Shown: one piece after another, positions 21,923 to 33,517 of the stretch
Layout of the letters: the number at the start of each line of letters is the position of its first letter
Position numbering within the stretch: the stretch's first letter is position 1
The notes under the pieces: generated by a model
What the model saw: only the letters and a program-made list of their open reading frames with translations
Told to the model about the DNA's origin: nothing
The model's database searches: none
Program-made: the position numbers and the translations under genes
NCBI GenBank assembly: GCA_033807695.1
Contig: CM066302.1
Location: 4,526,001 to 4,590,000, forward strand
Source of the DNA: Daedaleopsis sinensis
Taxonomy: Eukaryota; Basidiomycota; Agaricomycetes; Polyporales; Polyporaceae
Length of the DNA: 64,000 nucleotides
Direction of reading: 5' to 3'

Positions 21923-23084
21923 ATGCGTGCAGACGTGCAGACTGCCCCGCCAGCGAGGAGGTCTCCGGTAAGTGTATTTGTTACGAGTTGTACCTGAGCA
22001 TGCCATGTTCACGACCTTTAGGATGGCGGTAAGCAGCAGAACCCCCCGCCGCCGCCGCCGCCGTCTAATAACCCTCAACAGGGCGGCGGCGGAGAGCCCG
22101 ATCCAAGTCTGGTCTCCTCCATCACCTCGGACTGCGCCACTGCGTCAGCCTTCTACGACTGTGCGGCGAGCGAGTACAACATTGCTGTTACGGCGAATGT
22201 CAACGGCTATGAGGTGTCGGTGTACATGAAGCAACACCATATGACGCCTCCGCCACCACCCGCCACCTCGACCTCCTCGCCAGCGCAGCCTCCAGGACCA
22301 TCTCCTACTACCTCCACACCACCAGCACCCATAACAAGCACTCCTACGACGACTACCCATAAAACCTCCCCGCCGAGTTCGTCACCTGGGTCGGATGAGA
22401 TTCAGACATCGAGTTCGTCGACACACTCAAGCACCTCAAACGGTGATTCGGGTGACGGTGCGTGGCGCCTCAACCTCGTTACTAAAACGTGCCCTTACAT
22501 TTGTGTTTGTGTCAGCTGCCTCGACGAACGACGGGTCCTCCGAGTCGTCTCAGTCAGCCGATAATGGTACTACCCCTACTCATCTATCATCATCTTCGCC
22601 ATCCTCGGCTCTGACGGCCTCGTCTTCTGTGTTCGCTGACACAGATTCGACCGCACAACTATCCTCCATAACGTCGTTTGTCCCAGGCGGGACCATCACC
22701 TCATCTCCTCCCGTCGCTGCAGCGACCATCGTCGGAGCCTCGTCCTCAAACCACTCCGGCGCGATCGCCGGGGGCGTCATCGGCGCCCTCCTCCTCCTCG
22801 CGCTGCTCGCGGCTGCGCTTCTCTTCTTCCTCCGCCGGCGTGCACGCAGGCAGCGTCCAGCGCCCTCGGCGGAGTTCCTCAGCATTGCGCGCGGAGGCGG
22901 TTCTGCCTCGCCTGTCTTCGCTCCGAAGAACGATAGGTGGGAGACAGGGACGCCGACGAGCACGCACTTTGTCACGCTTGGCCAGGACGACGAGCTGCCG
23001 CCGCCGGCGTTCACGCCCGGGAACTATCGGGACCCGGTGCTCGAGAAAGCGCAGGAGTCGGCGGAGATGCGACAATGGTACTGA
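21923..23084 (+). CDS. Ecto-C membrane protein with gamma tail
   Basis: Three exons, about 349 residues: 21923-21967, 22022-22457 and 22516-23084 (introns 54 nt phase 0 and 58 nt phase 1). The N-terminus has no signal peptide and contains a run of seven Pro from CCG repeats near 22043-22062. The ecto-C core follows (SDCATASAFYDCAASEYN), then YEVSVYM, a Thr/Pro/Ser stalk and the helix (AIAGGVIGALLLLALLAAALLFFL) with RRRARRQR. The gamma tail has APSAEFLSIARGGG, LPPPAFTPG and YRDPVLEKAQESAEMRQWY at the C-terminus. Gene structure, core and tail match the 10607 gene, so this is a dispersed paralogue. Confidence 0.75.
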
Positions 23085-24115
23085 TGGGCGGGGGTCGGAC
23101 GTCGAGAGGGAGGAAGCGGAGGAAATGAGGCGGAGGGGATTTTCTGTGCACGGAGAGGTGCGCGTTCTGCTCTGTCGTCTACTATGCACCATGCTTCATC
23201 GCGCACCCACGATCCTTCGCTAGTCATCTGCCGTCGCATTTCTCCCGAGCGAGCGCACGCTCGTATCGTGTTGTTTAACTTATCTTTCAAACTAACTTCC
23301 TTCCCGTTGTTTGCTCGCGCGATGGTATGTGTATTCTAGACGGCGCGGCTGTTGTATAACTATGTTTGAATACCCGCTCAAGCATGCTAATTGCGCGCGA
23401 CGGTAGTACCCACTGCTAACCCCTAGATCCTCGCATGCCAGATGTTCCAATCTGCCACTAATGGACGATCCTAGATTCGCGCAGGTGATGAACAATAATG
23501 CTATGCTTGCACACGCCGGGACTTCATACGAACGCGAAACCTGTGTCCTCACACGCGCATCGAGCACATACGTACCATGTATCGAGCCTCATGTTTCTCA
23601 GCCACTACAGCGAGTCCTAAGCTCTCCGGCCAGAACTCCGAGGGCCTCGACATTAATCAACTGACCGAGCCTGACCGCGACCGCGAGCGAACATACTTAC
23701 ATTTGATATATCGTGGAGCATGTCATATCCTTTCCCTGCGTCGACGCCTTGTAGTAACAATCACTTAGATAAGTCGCCCAATGTACGCCTTCTCATTTTT
23801 TTTTGCATCTGACGGTGAGCTGCAAACCTTGACTGCGTTCTAGGCCCTCCGATTCAAAAGCCGAGAACGCCGGGGTGCTGTAAACATGTTATAATCGAGG
23901 AATACTCTTCTGAGAGATGGGAGTAGACATCCGGAATTTTAACCTTGAGCTTCAGTACATATCATGACGGAAGGATGGCTTCACTACGCAACCACCTGAC
24001 TACACCCTCCATTCAAATATATATAGCGTTGCTGTGCCCTTACACTACCGATAGCCTCTCTGTCCTCACCTCGCTCGACCACTTCCCGTTTACTAACATC
24101 ACTGCTCAACTCCTC
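23085..24115. other. Gap with TATA box before next gene
   Basis: No recognised coding sequence. A TATATATA stretch at about 24018-24025 lies ~90 bases before the ATG at 24116. Confidence 0.4.
24018..24025 (+). promoter_or_regulatory. TATA box of the 24.1 kb gene
   Basis: TATATATA about 90 bases upstream of ATG 24116. It argues against starting at the in-frame ATGs upstream of the box, and so supports a start without signal peptide. Confidence 0.45.
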
Positions 24116-25680
24116 ATGCGCGTACAGTCTGACTATGCGAAGCGCGATATAGTGCACGTCGAGAACGGGGACAGAAGCATTGTGTATCAGGGCTCTTGGT
24201 CGCGGCAGGTACCAGGGGAATGGGGTGACCCTCTTACTGGGACTACGCATGACGGAGATAATGCTACCTTCGTCTTCTACGGTGAGTAGCGGGAGCCATA
24301 CACCATATATGTTTCCCTAGTACTCATTAAAACAGGTTCGTCAATCGAAATTTGGGGTGTAGTAGACCCTCGGCATACCCAGAATTCCACCTACGTGGTC
24401 GACGATGGAGTGCCGAGCATATACCACACCTCCGACTCAGGTCATGACTGGTTCGACAACATCTTCTTTACTTCGAGAATACCTTCAAACGGCATCCATA
24501 CTGTGCTGATCACCAATCACGGAGACTCGTTGTGGATGGAGGGAATCATCATTCAGGGCTCGGTCGCGCATCCGGTGACAACTACTACTGGCACTACTAC
24601 CACTACCACTGCCAGCAGCCTTGCGACCACTAGTGCAGCATCGAGGCCGCCCCCGAACCAGACAGATCCTCCAGCAACTCCACCACATACTTCTCCGACT
24701 CTCCCAACGTCCTCAGAAGGCACCTCAACGCTACCAATAGCTAGCGCTAGGACTCCGACTAGTACTAGTAGATCTACCGCTAGTAGTGCCACATCATACG
24801 AGTCAGGAGCTATCTCAAGCTCGACGCATGTGCTCTCTATGAGTACGACAGGTAGGCACTCGCTTTATATTACATTGCGGTCACACTCACAATGCCCATG
24901 CATTTCTTACCGGCACTGGGTCCAGTAGCATCCACCACCCTCTCAGCTAGTACTCCGACCGACCTCGGTCGGGTCTCCATCCCAACATTCGCTGGCGTAA
25001 CCATAGGAACATCAATCGGTATCGCTCTTCTGGTGACTATTTTCTTCCTGCTGCGACGTCGACACCGCCGTGCGCAGAGAGAAGATAACACTATTATAGA
25101 ACATTGTCAGTGACGTTTTAAACTACGGAGATTGACAATAACACTATCAGTAGGTTCCCGAGAACTCCATATCCAGCCCCATGTGTTGCTCGAAGAGAAT
25201 GTTCCGCAGAGCCCAGTCGTGGTTTATGCCGAAGAAGACCAGCAACTTCCACCGCCATCCTCTACGAAGGCGATCGACACAATCACTACCATTCAGCATC
25301 ATATCGATGACACAGAGCCTGTCCACGCCGCGAGCACCTTCGCAGAAAAGGTGTTATCCACTCACAATGTTCATGCACATTCCGTATTCCGGTCCGCATC
25401 TCCCCCTTTGCTCGGACCCCCCCTTGAGAGCGATATCTCCGCTATCAGAACCAGTCCAAGTCAGCCGAATAGCTCCTATCATCAAGACGGAAATACCTGC
25501 GTGCCAGTAGGACCCAGAAGTAGCATAGTCGGTTCGCAGAGAAGGCAGGAGGTAGATGTAGGAGTGCGGCTGGCAGGTGGACCACCAGGGCACGTCGACT
25601 CGGACGCACATGATGGGATTGGAGAGGTGGAGGGAAGTTGTATAGAACCCCCTCCGTATGATCATGCCTGGTACGGTTAG
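24116..25680 (+). CDS. Ecto-B membrane protein with alpha tail
   Basis: Four exons, about 463 residues: 24116-24281, 24336-24851, 24926-25105 and 25151-25680, all introns phase 1. Ecto-B starts within 20 residues of the Met with no signal peptide (SIVYQGSW). It continues NATFVFYG, where the Gly codon is split by intron 24282-24335, then SSIEIWGVVDP and TVLITNHGDSLWMEGI. A Thr/Ser stalk and helix (~248-270, GVTIGTSIGIALLVTIFFLL) precede RRRHRRAQR. The alpha tail ends DVGVRLAGGPPG and EPPPYDHAWYG. The last donor GTCAGT is non-standard but phase-consistent. Confidence 0.8.
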
Positions 25681-25859
25681 TACTGTGAACAATTGAAGAG
25701 TGTATGTATTTATTCAGTCTCTGGAGGGCCAGGGAAGAACATTTTAGTCGAGATGTACAAATTGATCTCGAGGCTTTTGTAGACTTGGCAATAGTCTCGA
25801 GTCGGCATTGGTCAACATCGACGAGCGCTCACCAAGGTTTGAAGGCCACTCACCGAGCA

Positions 25860-28156
25860 TCATCGTGAGTGCCACCGATATTGCATAGAGCATATCATAT
25901 CCGTAGCCTCTCCCTTCGTCAATGCCCTAATCTTCTGCAGAAACGCTTCCAACTCCGCGCCATGTATGGGGGGCCTCTTCCGTAACTCGGCGTCGATGAT
26001 TGTTCTCGTTTGCTCCCAAGTAGCAGCCTCCGCCCTCCAGCCTGCCCTGCGTAGCAGTGATCGCGATTGCGAGCCTGGCAAGAGCTGATTCTGAAGGAAC
26101 TCGTCGCATGCTCGTATTGCACCCGCAAGTCTCGGCCCAAAGTGAAGGCGTGTGCTACTCCCGGGCATCACTCCAAGTTGAACATGGTCAGCTGCGAAAG
26201 AAGTATCTGCACGGCGCGTCAGTCGATAATCCGAGTAGTAAAGCATGCAGTCCAGTTTGACATTACCGGCTTCGCGACCAATCTGTTGGATTAGCTGCAC
26301 GCGCAGCACCCCTTTGGCGAAACATGACAGCAGATAGAGGTCATCAGAGTAAGGGAACCAGGCATATTCGGAAAGCCATGAGATATGATGTTGTCCCAAG
26401 GCGCCGTTGTCCAGATCAAGTACGTTGAAGTAGTCGGTAGTTGTAGAAGATAAACTTTCCAGTTCGCGGTTCCTCTTCACACTCTCCGCACAAATCGAGA
26501 GTCTCTGGACATTTTCGTCCACTAGACTCCAAACCAGAGGGTGAATAGAGCGGTAACGGTAAGTACAAGAAAAAGTGCCTACCAACGCACGAGTCCGGCT
26601 CGACTGCGAACAACCTAGGTGATCTTACAACTCCCATCACATTCTCATATCTGTCAACGAAGTCAATCACCCGACAGTCGTGCTTTCCTGTCTCGGGCGA
26701 AAGCCTCAAACCCCGACCAACCTATGACAGTTTGTCACTGACCATGTTATCAGTATAAGCCTCACACATACCATTTGGGTATAGACGTTCCGGGACCGCG
26801 TTGGACGGGCAACCACGATACAGTCGATATTCGGAATATCCACCCCTTCCGTCATGACGGCTAAAGGATGTTAGTAAATGGGTTCAAGATAACTTTCAAC
26901 GAGCATCAATCCTCACCACAGTTCAAAAGGACTGGATATTTGCCAGCGCGGAACCCGTCCAATAACTCCTTACGCTGGGAAGTGGGCATGGTCCCGTCGA
27001 TGAGATGAGCCTCTACTCCAGCCGCACGGAACTCCGACGTCAGGTTTACAAGGTGATTTAGGTTCAAGCAGAAAACAAGCGTTGACTTTCGGTCAGCTGT
27101 ACATCGCTTCCGATATCAGCTGAGAGTAAGGAATAGATGGTGGTAAGGTAGTTCAACGTGCCTGCTATGTCGCGCCAACTCTGAACGACCAGAGCGTTCA
27201 TTTCGGGCGTATTGACGACATTAGACAAAGTAGCTGTGTTAAAGTCCTTCGTCTTCGGATTTATATCCACATCCCGTATGTCTATGTCTACCTTGACGAC
27301 GGTGAGGCGTGGATTGCACAGCCTACAGCCGTGCTGAGGTCTGAGAGAACTCGAAGGGAATCAGACGACGTAGGAGTGCTCACCATCCTTCCTGAATCAA
27401 ATCACGAATATCTTTGTGAAATGCTACAGTCTCAAAGACTGAGCCCAAAGGACGGCTGTCGTGGCGAGAGAATGTTCCAGAGAAACCGAGTATGGGTACC
27501 CCAGGGTCCGTGCCCTCTCCGTCAGGATTGCCAATAGCGGGGTGAAAGTGGGAAAGAATATCTATGTATCTGAATCGGCGTGAATAGACCGCATTCAAAT
27601 CAGCATATGACTGTGACTTACGAGGGCGCAGCAGCATGATGGCACTCGTCGACAGCAATGGCTTGCATGAATCGCGCGTCGAACTTCCTCCGCCTTTCCG
27701 GGTAGAGAAGGGACTGATACGTGGCTACCGTGCTAATAAAGAGTACATATTTTTTCAGCGATTATATGATACGAACGTCACGTACATGTCTGCTTGACCA
27801 GAGGCACGTTGATCTCCTTGTTCAACCTCCACCTTCCACCCGGGATTGATTTCCATCGCGCGACACACGACCTGCTGAGTGATTTCTTGGCTGTTCGTGA
27901 TTATCAAGAATCGAGTAGCCTTTGGATTTGCACTATTAGGATGCATTCTTGACAATAGCGAGAGCAGCACGGTTGTCTTCCCTGATCCCGTCGGGAGAGA
28001 GACGCCGATACGAGTGCGGCCTTGCTTCAATGCGTTAAAACATGCAGTCAGGCAATCCTCCTGGTAGGGCCGTAGAGTAGTGGAGGTGCGGCTACTAGTG
28101 CAGTAAATTCTCCTGACTTCTCGAAAACCTGTACGAGAGAGACGTAGATGTGACAT
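25860..28156 (-). CDS. IRC3: IRC3-like mitochondrial DEAH-type helicase
   Basis: Superfamily 2 ATP-dependent helicase of the Irc3 type, which in yeast acts on mitochondrial DNA. Visible motifs are [16 protein letters not shown] with [10 protein letters not shown] (Walker A), VDECHH (Walker B), GFSGTFSR (motif III), a region with [14 protein letters not shown] (motif V) and [14 protein letters not shown] (motif VI). The N-terminus from ATG 28156 is basic and Ser-rich ([16 protein letters not shown]), fitting a mitochondrial targeting sequence; an in-frame ATG at 28288 is less likely. The gene is cut by short introns, e.g. 27733-27785 (phase 2), and continues through a GTAGGC intron near 26580 into a C-terminal domain ending at 25860. 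It is the only clear housekeeping gene here and separates the plus-strand array into two parts. Internal exon limits were only partly checked. Confidence 0.85.
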
Positions 28157-28860
28157 GGATGGAGATGAACGAATGCGTGAGTCTAGTACGCTGAAAGTCA
28201 ATACCTCAGCGCTTAGCGCCTTGAGTCCCCGGCGTGAGAGGCTTATGTAAGTATCGTGGGAGTCACTTACCGAGCGCCCGAAGGTCAAATTGATCTCAAA
28301 CGTTTGTCGCTCTGAACTTTGACACCGTCTCGTCTGTCATCTGAGCTAATACGACTCTCCTTCCCCCTCTGGACTTGCACCTTCCACTCGGTCGGCGCGG
28401 ACATACAACCGCACATCTCACGATCTTCACTAGTCGTATACCAGTGCGACATATCGCTGAGTCGGATCCAGGAGATGGCTACCATATGCCAAGGTACGTG
28501 TAACGGCCACGACTGGCGAGTAGCCCTCTAGGTGAACACCCCAAGACGTTGAAATGAACAGCAGTGAGCGATGAGAGACAGTAGTCCGTCGAATTTCCCC
28601 AGTGTATGGCTGTGCTAGTAGAGCTATCTCGACAATCGTTTCCCGGTGATGATGTTGCGGAACAATACTCCCCAATCAATTCCCATTCTACCTTGCAGTC
28701 TCATCAAGCGATGGAAATACTGATTGATCATATGCAGATCGAACCCCGTTCTCTGCGAATACTGCACAGACGAAACCCTGGCTCTCGTCGAAAATCGATA
28801 TTAGCGTGCTTCACGAGAGATCGAAAATCCCGGTGCCCTCCCTCCCCGTTCCTTCTCAGC
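28157..28860. other. Upstream regions of two divergent genes
   Basis: Between the helicase start and the next plus-strand family gene. A plus frame (MRDSSPSNFPSVW near 28571) and DDVAEQYSPINSH resemble pieces of the first half of ecto-B, but stops interrupt them, so the 5' exon of the next gene may be decayed. Confidence 0.35.
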
Positions 28861-30007
28861 ATGGCGGCGATTGGTAGGAAAAAGCCTTCTTGTTCTTCAA
28901 TCTCAGCACTATCTGACGATATCTCTGCTGCTTGTCATCCTGTATCACTTGCAGAGCCACCTTCCGGAGGATGGAATGGCTGGACTAACGTGTTTAGTGC
29001 TCTTTGCGCGCCTGGTACGTTCGAACATCAAGCTTTGCATGTCCGCGTCTCTGGAGATATTGACCTTTCTGGTCTCAATACACAGAGGGGAGCCAAGTGG
29101 TACCTAGTCAGCCTTTACCCTGGTCTTTCGGAGGAAGATTTGCGCCGTCTGGCTGCAGTGAAATGCCTATGACAAGATCCTCCTCGTTCGGTGTTAGCTC
29201 GAACTCCTTGTCGCTTCCCATCCCAACGTTGGCCTCGACTTCGCCCCCTCCTATGAGATCGACACCATTAACAACTCTCTCCTCTAGTTCGCTACACATC
29301 TTTGACCCTTCCCCATCAACACCGCAGAGCAGCACATCAATTCACGTTGTGAGTTCTGCCGCTCAGAACAGCTCAGGCGCACCTCCCTTGCCATTAGCTG
29401 CAGCGACGTCTACCAGCACAGATCTAGTAGCTACGGATTCGCTCTCTACCTCTACCACTGTCCACTCGCCGACGATTCCTGAGGTTCCACCAAATGGCGA
29501 TCCAACGCTTCCGCCTGTGCACGTCAAGGGAATCTCGAAGGGCGCAGGTGCAGGCGTCGCTTTAGGCGTCGTCGCCTTCTTCCTTCTGGTCGCGTGCATC
29601 CTGCTTTGGACGCGTCACCATCACCGGAGAGCCCGACAGAGCATAGAAGTCCGTGCCTTCGACGTCGGTAAGTGATATTTTTGGTATCAATCAACGCAGC
29701 GCCTTCTGATATGTATCATCTTCTCCGACTTCTAGGACACGCAGAGGCCCCGGACCTCGACAAGATGCTTCCACCGTACCCCGCACCGCCTCACACCTTG
29801 CACGGCATGCGCGAACGGCCGGTATCAGACAAGTATGGCTCAGACACGAAGATACCGACGTACGGGTACACTCTGTACGGTCAGCAGGTGGTGGATGGGA
29901 ACAGTAGCTGCGAGGAAGTCACCCCAAACCGGGGCCATCAGATGGACTCGCCCCGTCCCAATCACTTAGCGCCTGCGCGAAGGTACGGCGAGCAAATGAC
30001 TCGATGA
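28861..30007 (+). CDS. Ecto-B-like membrane protein, 5' end uncertain
   Basis: The supported part has three exons: up to 29099, 29159-29667 and 29736-30007 (introns 59 nt phase 2 and 68 nt phase 1). The first carries an ecto-B variant with paired Cys (AACHPVSLAEPPSGGWNGW, FSALC, HQALHVRVSG) and lacks a recognisable first half. Then comes a Ser/Thr stalk and the helix (GAGAGVALGVVAFFLLVACILLW) with RHHHRRARQ. The tail begins GHAEAPDLDKMLPPYPAPP and ends GEQMTR. It has LPPY but not the PPPY of the alpha class, and no GVRLAGG. The given start is the first Met of the supported frame and may be wrong. Confidence 0.55.
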
Positions 30008-30243
30008 CCCTAAACATATTGGTACGTTAAGATACGCCGCTTCACCCAAACTTCACTCATTCTTTCTCTAGTAACTAGTAACTGATGATCGACAAGAGTT
30101 CATGCGATATTGATAGCCAGCCGTGTACGACTAGATGTCTTGCAATACTGAACCAAACCTGAGGCTTCGTCGAAGTGCTGTCATGAAGGGCGTGATGTGA
30201 CGTTTATACAGCATCTCGACCCTGATATCAGATGCACCGGGTC

Positions 30244-30488
30244 ATGGAGTCGTCGCTGAATTGCGCGGCTCTCACAGCCTGTCTAACGATTTGCGGAAGC
30301 GACATTAGCGGACCCATGGTCATCCGCAAGGTACGTGCCTCAGCAATTCGTGAAAGGTTCATGTCCTACTCAATTGTCATTCAGGTTAAAGGCTAATACA
30401 CATGCAGAGCTTTGGGTCATTGTCGCGGACCCATGTCACATGTGGTGACCGCACATCCGACGAGTTCGAGCCCAGCCAGCGGCAGTAG
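30244..30488 (+). CDS. Possible 55-residue two-exon protein
   Basis: ATG 30244, exon to 30330, consensus intron 30331-30407 (GTACGT ... CTAAT ... GCAG), second exon to TAG at 30486-30488; phase 0. The product has Cys spaced C-x5-C-x3-C near the N-terminus (CAALTACLTIC) and a further Cys. There is no signal peptide and no family I recognise. The clean splice sites are the only support. Confidence 0.3.
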
Positions 30489-30665
30489 GACGCAGGTACT
30501 ATATCATCTTCGATCTACTTACTGACTGTTCTATCCTGTCAATTTCCATCTAGATCACGACACGGTGACTAGCTCCGTATTATACTGGCTCAGCGCAGTG
30601 AAGTTCGGTGAGCTCTCTCATCCCTACTGGACTTAGGACCGTACGGGTATGGCATGGTGTTTCTC

Positions 30666-31908
30666 ATGTCCACTAGAACTATGTTTACTGCCTACTACGA
30701 CGACACAGATCCCGCCGTGACTTATCGCGGCATCTGGAGGACGGATACTCATGTCCCTACATCCTACAAGGGCTCATTGACAAAGACCTCTGCCTTTGGG
30801 GCGACTGCGATCTTCAGGTTTACAGGTAATCCAGTTCTCCTTCTATTCTGTCTCGTACATGCTCACAGGGCTGCGTAATTCCAGGTACAGCCGTTGCTGT
30901 GATTGGGTCACGTATAGGCGGGGTCAGCGAGAATGCGAGTTATGTTATCGACGGTCGGCCTTTCTACGAAGCACCAATCCCACGGACCGTACCCCAGAAC
31001 ACGGCCCTGCTACTGAGGTCACCACCTCTCTCAGACGGGAGCCACGAACTCGTGATTACAAACTACGGCGACCTCCTCATACTAGATCGCCTGATCGTAA
31101 CCGGTACGGTATTACCTACTTTTATGCATAGTTCAGTAGCATCGACATCCACGATGCTGCTCCCACCCCCGGATGCCCCGAGTCCCTCAGTGTCAACACA
31201 CATACAACCACACGCCACCTCGATCCGCCCAATGTCAACTCCTGAGATCTCCATCATATCTGCCTCTCCAATCACCAGCACAACTACGCTTTTGCCCTAC
31301 AGTGCCGTATCGTCGCAGTTGGCAACATCATCAGCGGCTACGTCGTCATCCAGTGACACGCTCTCCGCCGGTCACCCTTCACCCACGTCCACGTCGTCTT
31401 CCCTAGGGACTGCGCGGAGAAGCTCTACCGGCCTCGTCGTAGCAGCGTTACTCGGATCTTGTGTGCTATGCATCGTCTTTGCTATCCTAACGCTCTGGTA
31501 CTGCCGTCGGGGCCGAACGAATAGAGCGGCATCCGTGAGAAGAATCACACCACCTGGTCTGTTCATAGCAGTCCATCTCTCCCATGCTGCCGCTGACCGT
31601 CGTCTCCAGCAGTCTATGCCGAACGTCTGGACATCGAGCCTACCCCTTTCAACTACGACCTCTCGAGGCCTTGGCAGAACCAAAAGAGACAGTGCGCCAC
31701 ACTGTCTGAAGTCGGTAGCCTAGTCCCGACACTACCCGCGTACGGATATATCTTCCGCGAACCACAAGTCTCCCTCGGTAGCGACGTGCACGGACCGACG
31801 ACTTCGGAAGGCAGTGTTGTCACTGCTCCACCAGAGACTGCGATGTTAGCTCCGTTGCGTCCCAATCTATCCCCCTGGAGCTTGCGTCGACAGGCCATTG
31901 TCAACTGA
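30666..31908 (+). CDS. Ecto-B membrane protein, distinct tail
   Basis: Three exons, about 376 residues: 30666-30825, 30885-31556 and 31610-31908, both introns phase 1. There is no signal peptide. Ecto-B starts directly (AVTYRGIWRTD) and reads ATAIFRFTG with the Gly codon split by intron 30826-30884, then TAVAVIGSRIGG and ELVITNYGDLLILDRL. The stalk is Ser/Thr-rich; the helix is GLVVAALLGSCVLCIVFAIL with YCRRGR. Without the last intron the frame stops at 31723. With it (donor GTCTGT, acceptor CAGCAG at 31609/31612) the tail runs YAERLDIEPTPFNYDLSRPW ... LPAYGYIFREPQ. The tail lacks GVRLAGG and PPxY. ATG 30654 is an alternative start. Confidence 0.7.
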
Positions 31909-32308
31909 GGTGATGTAGTCCTATGCTCTCTTTTTTCGCAGATTGCCTATCTAACTTCACAAATTATAGCATAGCATTGCTACCACATTGGTGCCGTCTG
32001 TCGGTCATATCGGCTACTCCACTAAGAGCCTCATCGTATCAGGATGTTCTCCGGGTAGAAGCTGTGTAAATGCACGAAGTCAGTGGATGCTTCTATTTAT
32101 TTATTGAACCTCACTATGCCTGTGCTACTTCACTTCGTGGGTCGATATGGTACAGCCGGTCACCGTTCCCAATTCCTTCTGTGAGTAATCCTGAAGCGGG
32201 ATTAAGAGGGTCTATGCCGATTCTAGGCTCTTTCACCCCGCTCTTTCCTTCGACTCGGACTTTCCTTCAGTCGCTCTCGTTCAAACTCATATCCGCTTAA
32301 CAGACATC
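31909..32308. other. Short intergenic region
   Basis: Promoter region of the next gene; no coding signal seen. Confidence 0.4.
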
Positions 32309-33407
32309 ATGAACCATCGGAGACGCACAATAGTCAGTGATGAAGACTCCAAAATCCAGTATAGCGGACAATGGACTAGGGTTGACGTAGACACATCCGA
32401 CAAGAGCTACACCAGAACTACTCAGTTAGGTGCTACTGCTACGATCTTTTTCAACGGTACGCGCACATACATGCAATCCGTACCTTTATCTCATTGACAA
32501 GCCGTAGGAACCGAAGTACAAGTATGGGGAATATATCCGAACTCACCAGGCACCCAGCACTCCACATATGTCGTCGACCATGGTGTTCCGACGATACACA
32601 TGCCTCCTGAGCCTGTTCAACCTGGGCATTACGCTATGTTCTTCAGACAGCAAGATCTCCTTCAAGGCAACCATACTCTGATCATTACAAACGATGGAGA
32701 CTCTTTATGGTTGAACTACATAGAGATCACCCAGGGTGTTGCGCTCTATCTAGAGTCAACGACCATGATGACCGTTCGGCCGGCAACGACCACAGTACTG
32801 TTTTCGCTCGATAGTACGGCTCGGTCGACGGACAGCTCGCCTTTCACTCGAACTATGAGCCCTGGACAGGAACCGACGAGTACATTTTGCTTTCAACTCG
32901 TCTTGGGACAAAACAGTAATCTTACTACATTTTCTGGATAGACACCTCAGTCGCAACCAAACTACCGTCAAGTGAAGCCTCTAGACATGTTCAGAAGCTC
33001 GTAGGAGGCGTCATAGGAGCATTTATATGTATTGTCCTACTTGCGACCGGTGGATGGCTTTTGAAGCGACGGGGAGCTCGAATCCAGCGTACGCGAACGC
33101 AGAGTAAGTCTACGAGCTAGCCTGGCTGAGATATTTTATTTATGAAGGAGAATCTGACGATGACATAGGATCTACGGTCCTTGAGAGTACCGCCGCAACG
33201 TACTGCTCCTCTCAATCTCGCAGATGCCCGCCCGAACCAAGTTTTATCCAGGGTTCGGCAGGTGACTGGGTCTCCTTCACATCCGACAGATACCCTGTTC
33301 TTGTGCCGAGGGTACCTGACCATTCGGATATGGATCATTCGACGGTAGAGAGCGATGTGTGGCATGATCGTCTTTCGCGAGGCTATCCCATAGAGAATCC
33401 ACCGTAG
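32309..33407 (+). CDS. Ecto-B membrane protein, short stalk, distinct tail
   Basis: Four exons, about 306 residues: 32309-32456, 32508-32879, 32942-33103 and 33169-33407; introns 51, 62 and 65 nt, all phase 1. MNHRRRTIV leads straight into ecto-B (SKIQYSGQW, ATATIFFNG with the split Gly codon, TEVQVWGIYPN, HTLIITNDGDSLWLNYIEI). The stalk is short; the helix is LVGGVIGAFICIVLLATGGW with KRRGARIQR. The tail has SRRCPPEPSFIQG and ends YPIENPP, without GVRLAGG. The model explains what otherwise appear as three unconnected frames. Confidence 0.75.
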
Positions 33408-33517
33408 TTCGTCACTCCATTACTCGGGACCCAGAAGTGGAGACTGTACCGTTACATGCCAGATTGTCTGTGTGCGACTCCTTCTAGATCCACCCTATAG
33501 TTCGAGCTACTTGTCCC

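Noticed and set aside
22580..23014. Minus-strand frame of 144 codons
   Set aside because: Antisense shadow of the ecto-C gene's stalk and tail.
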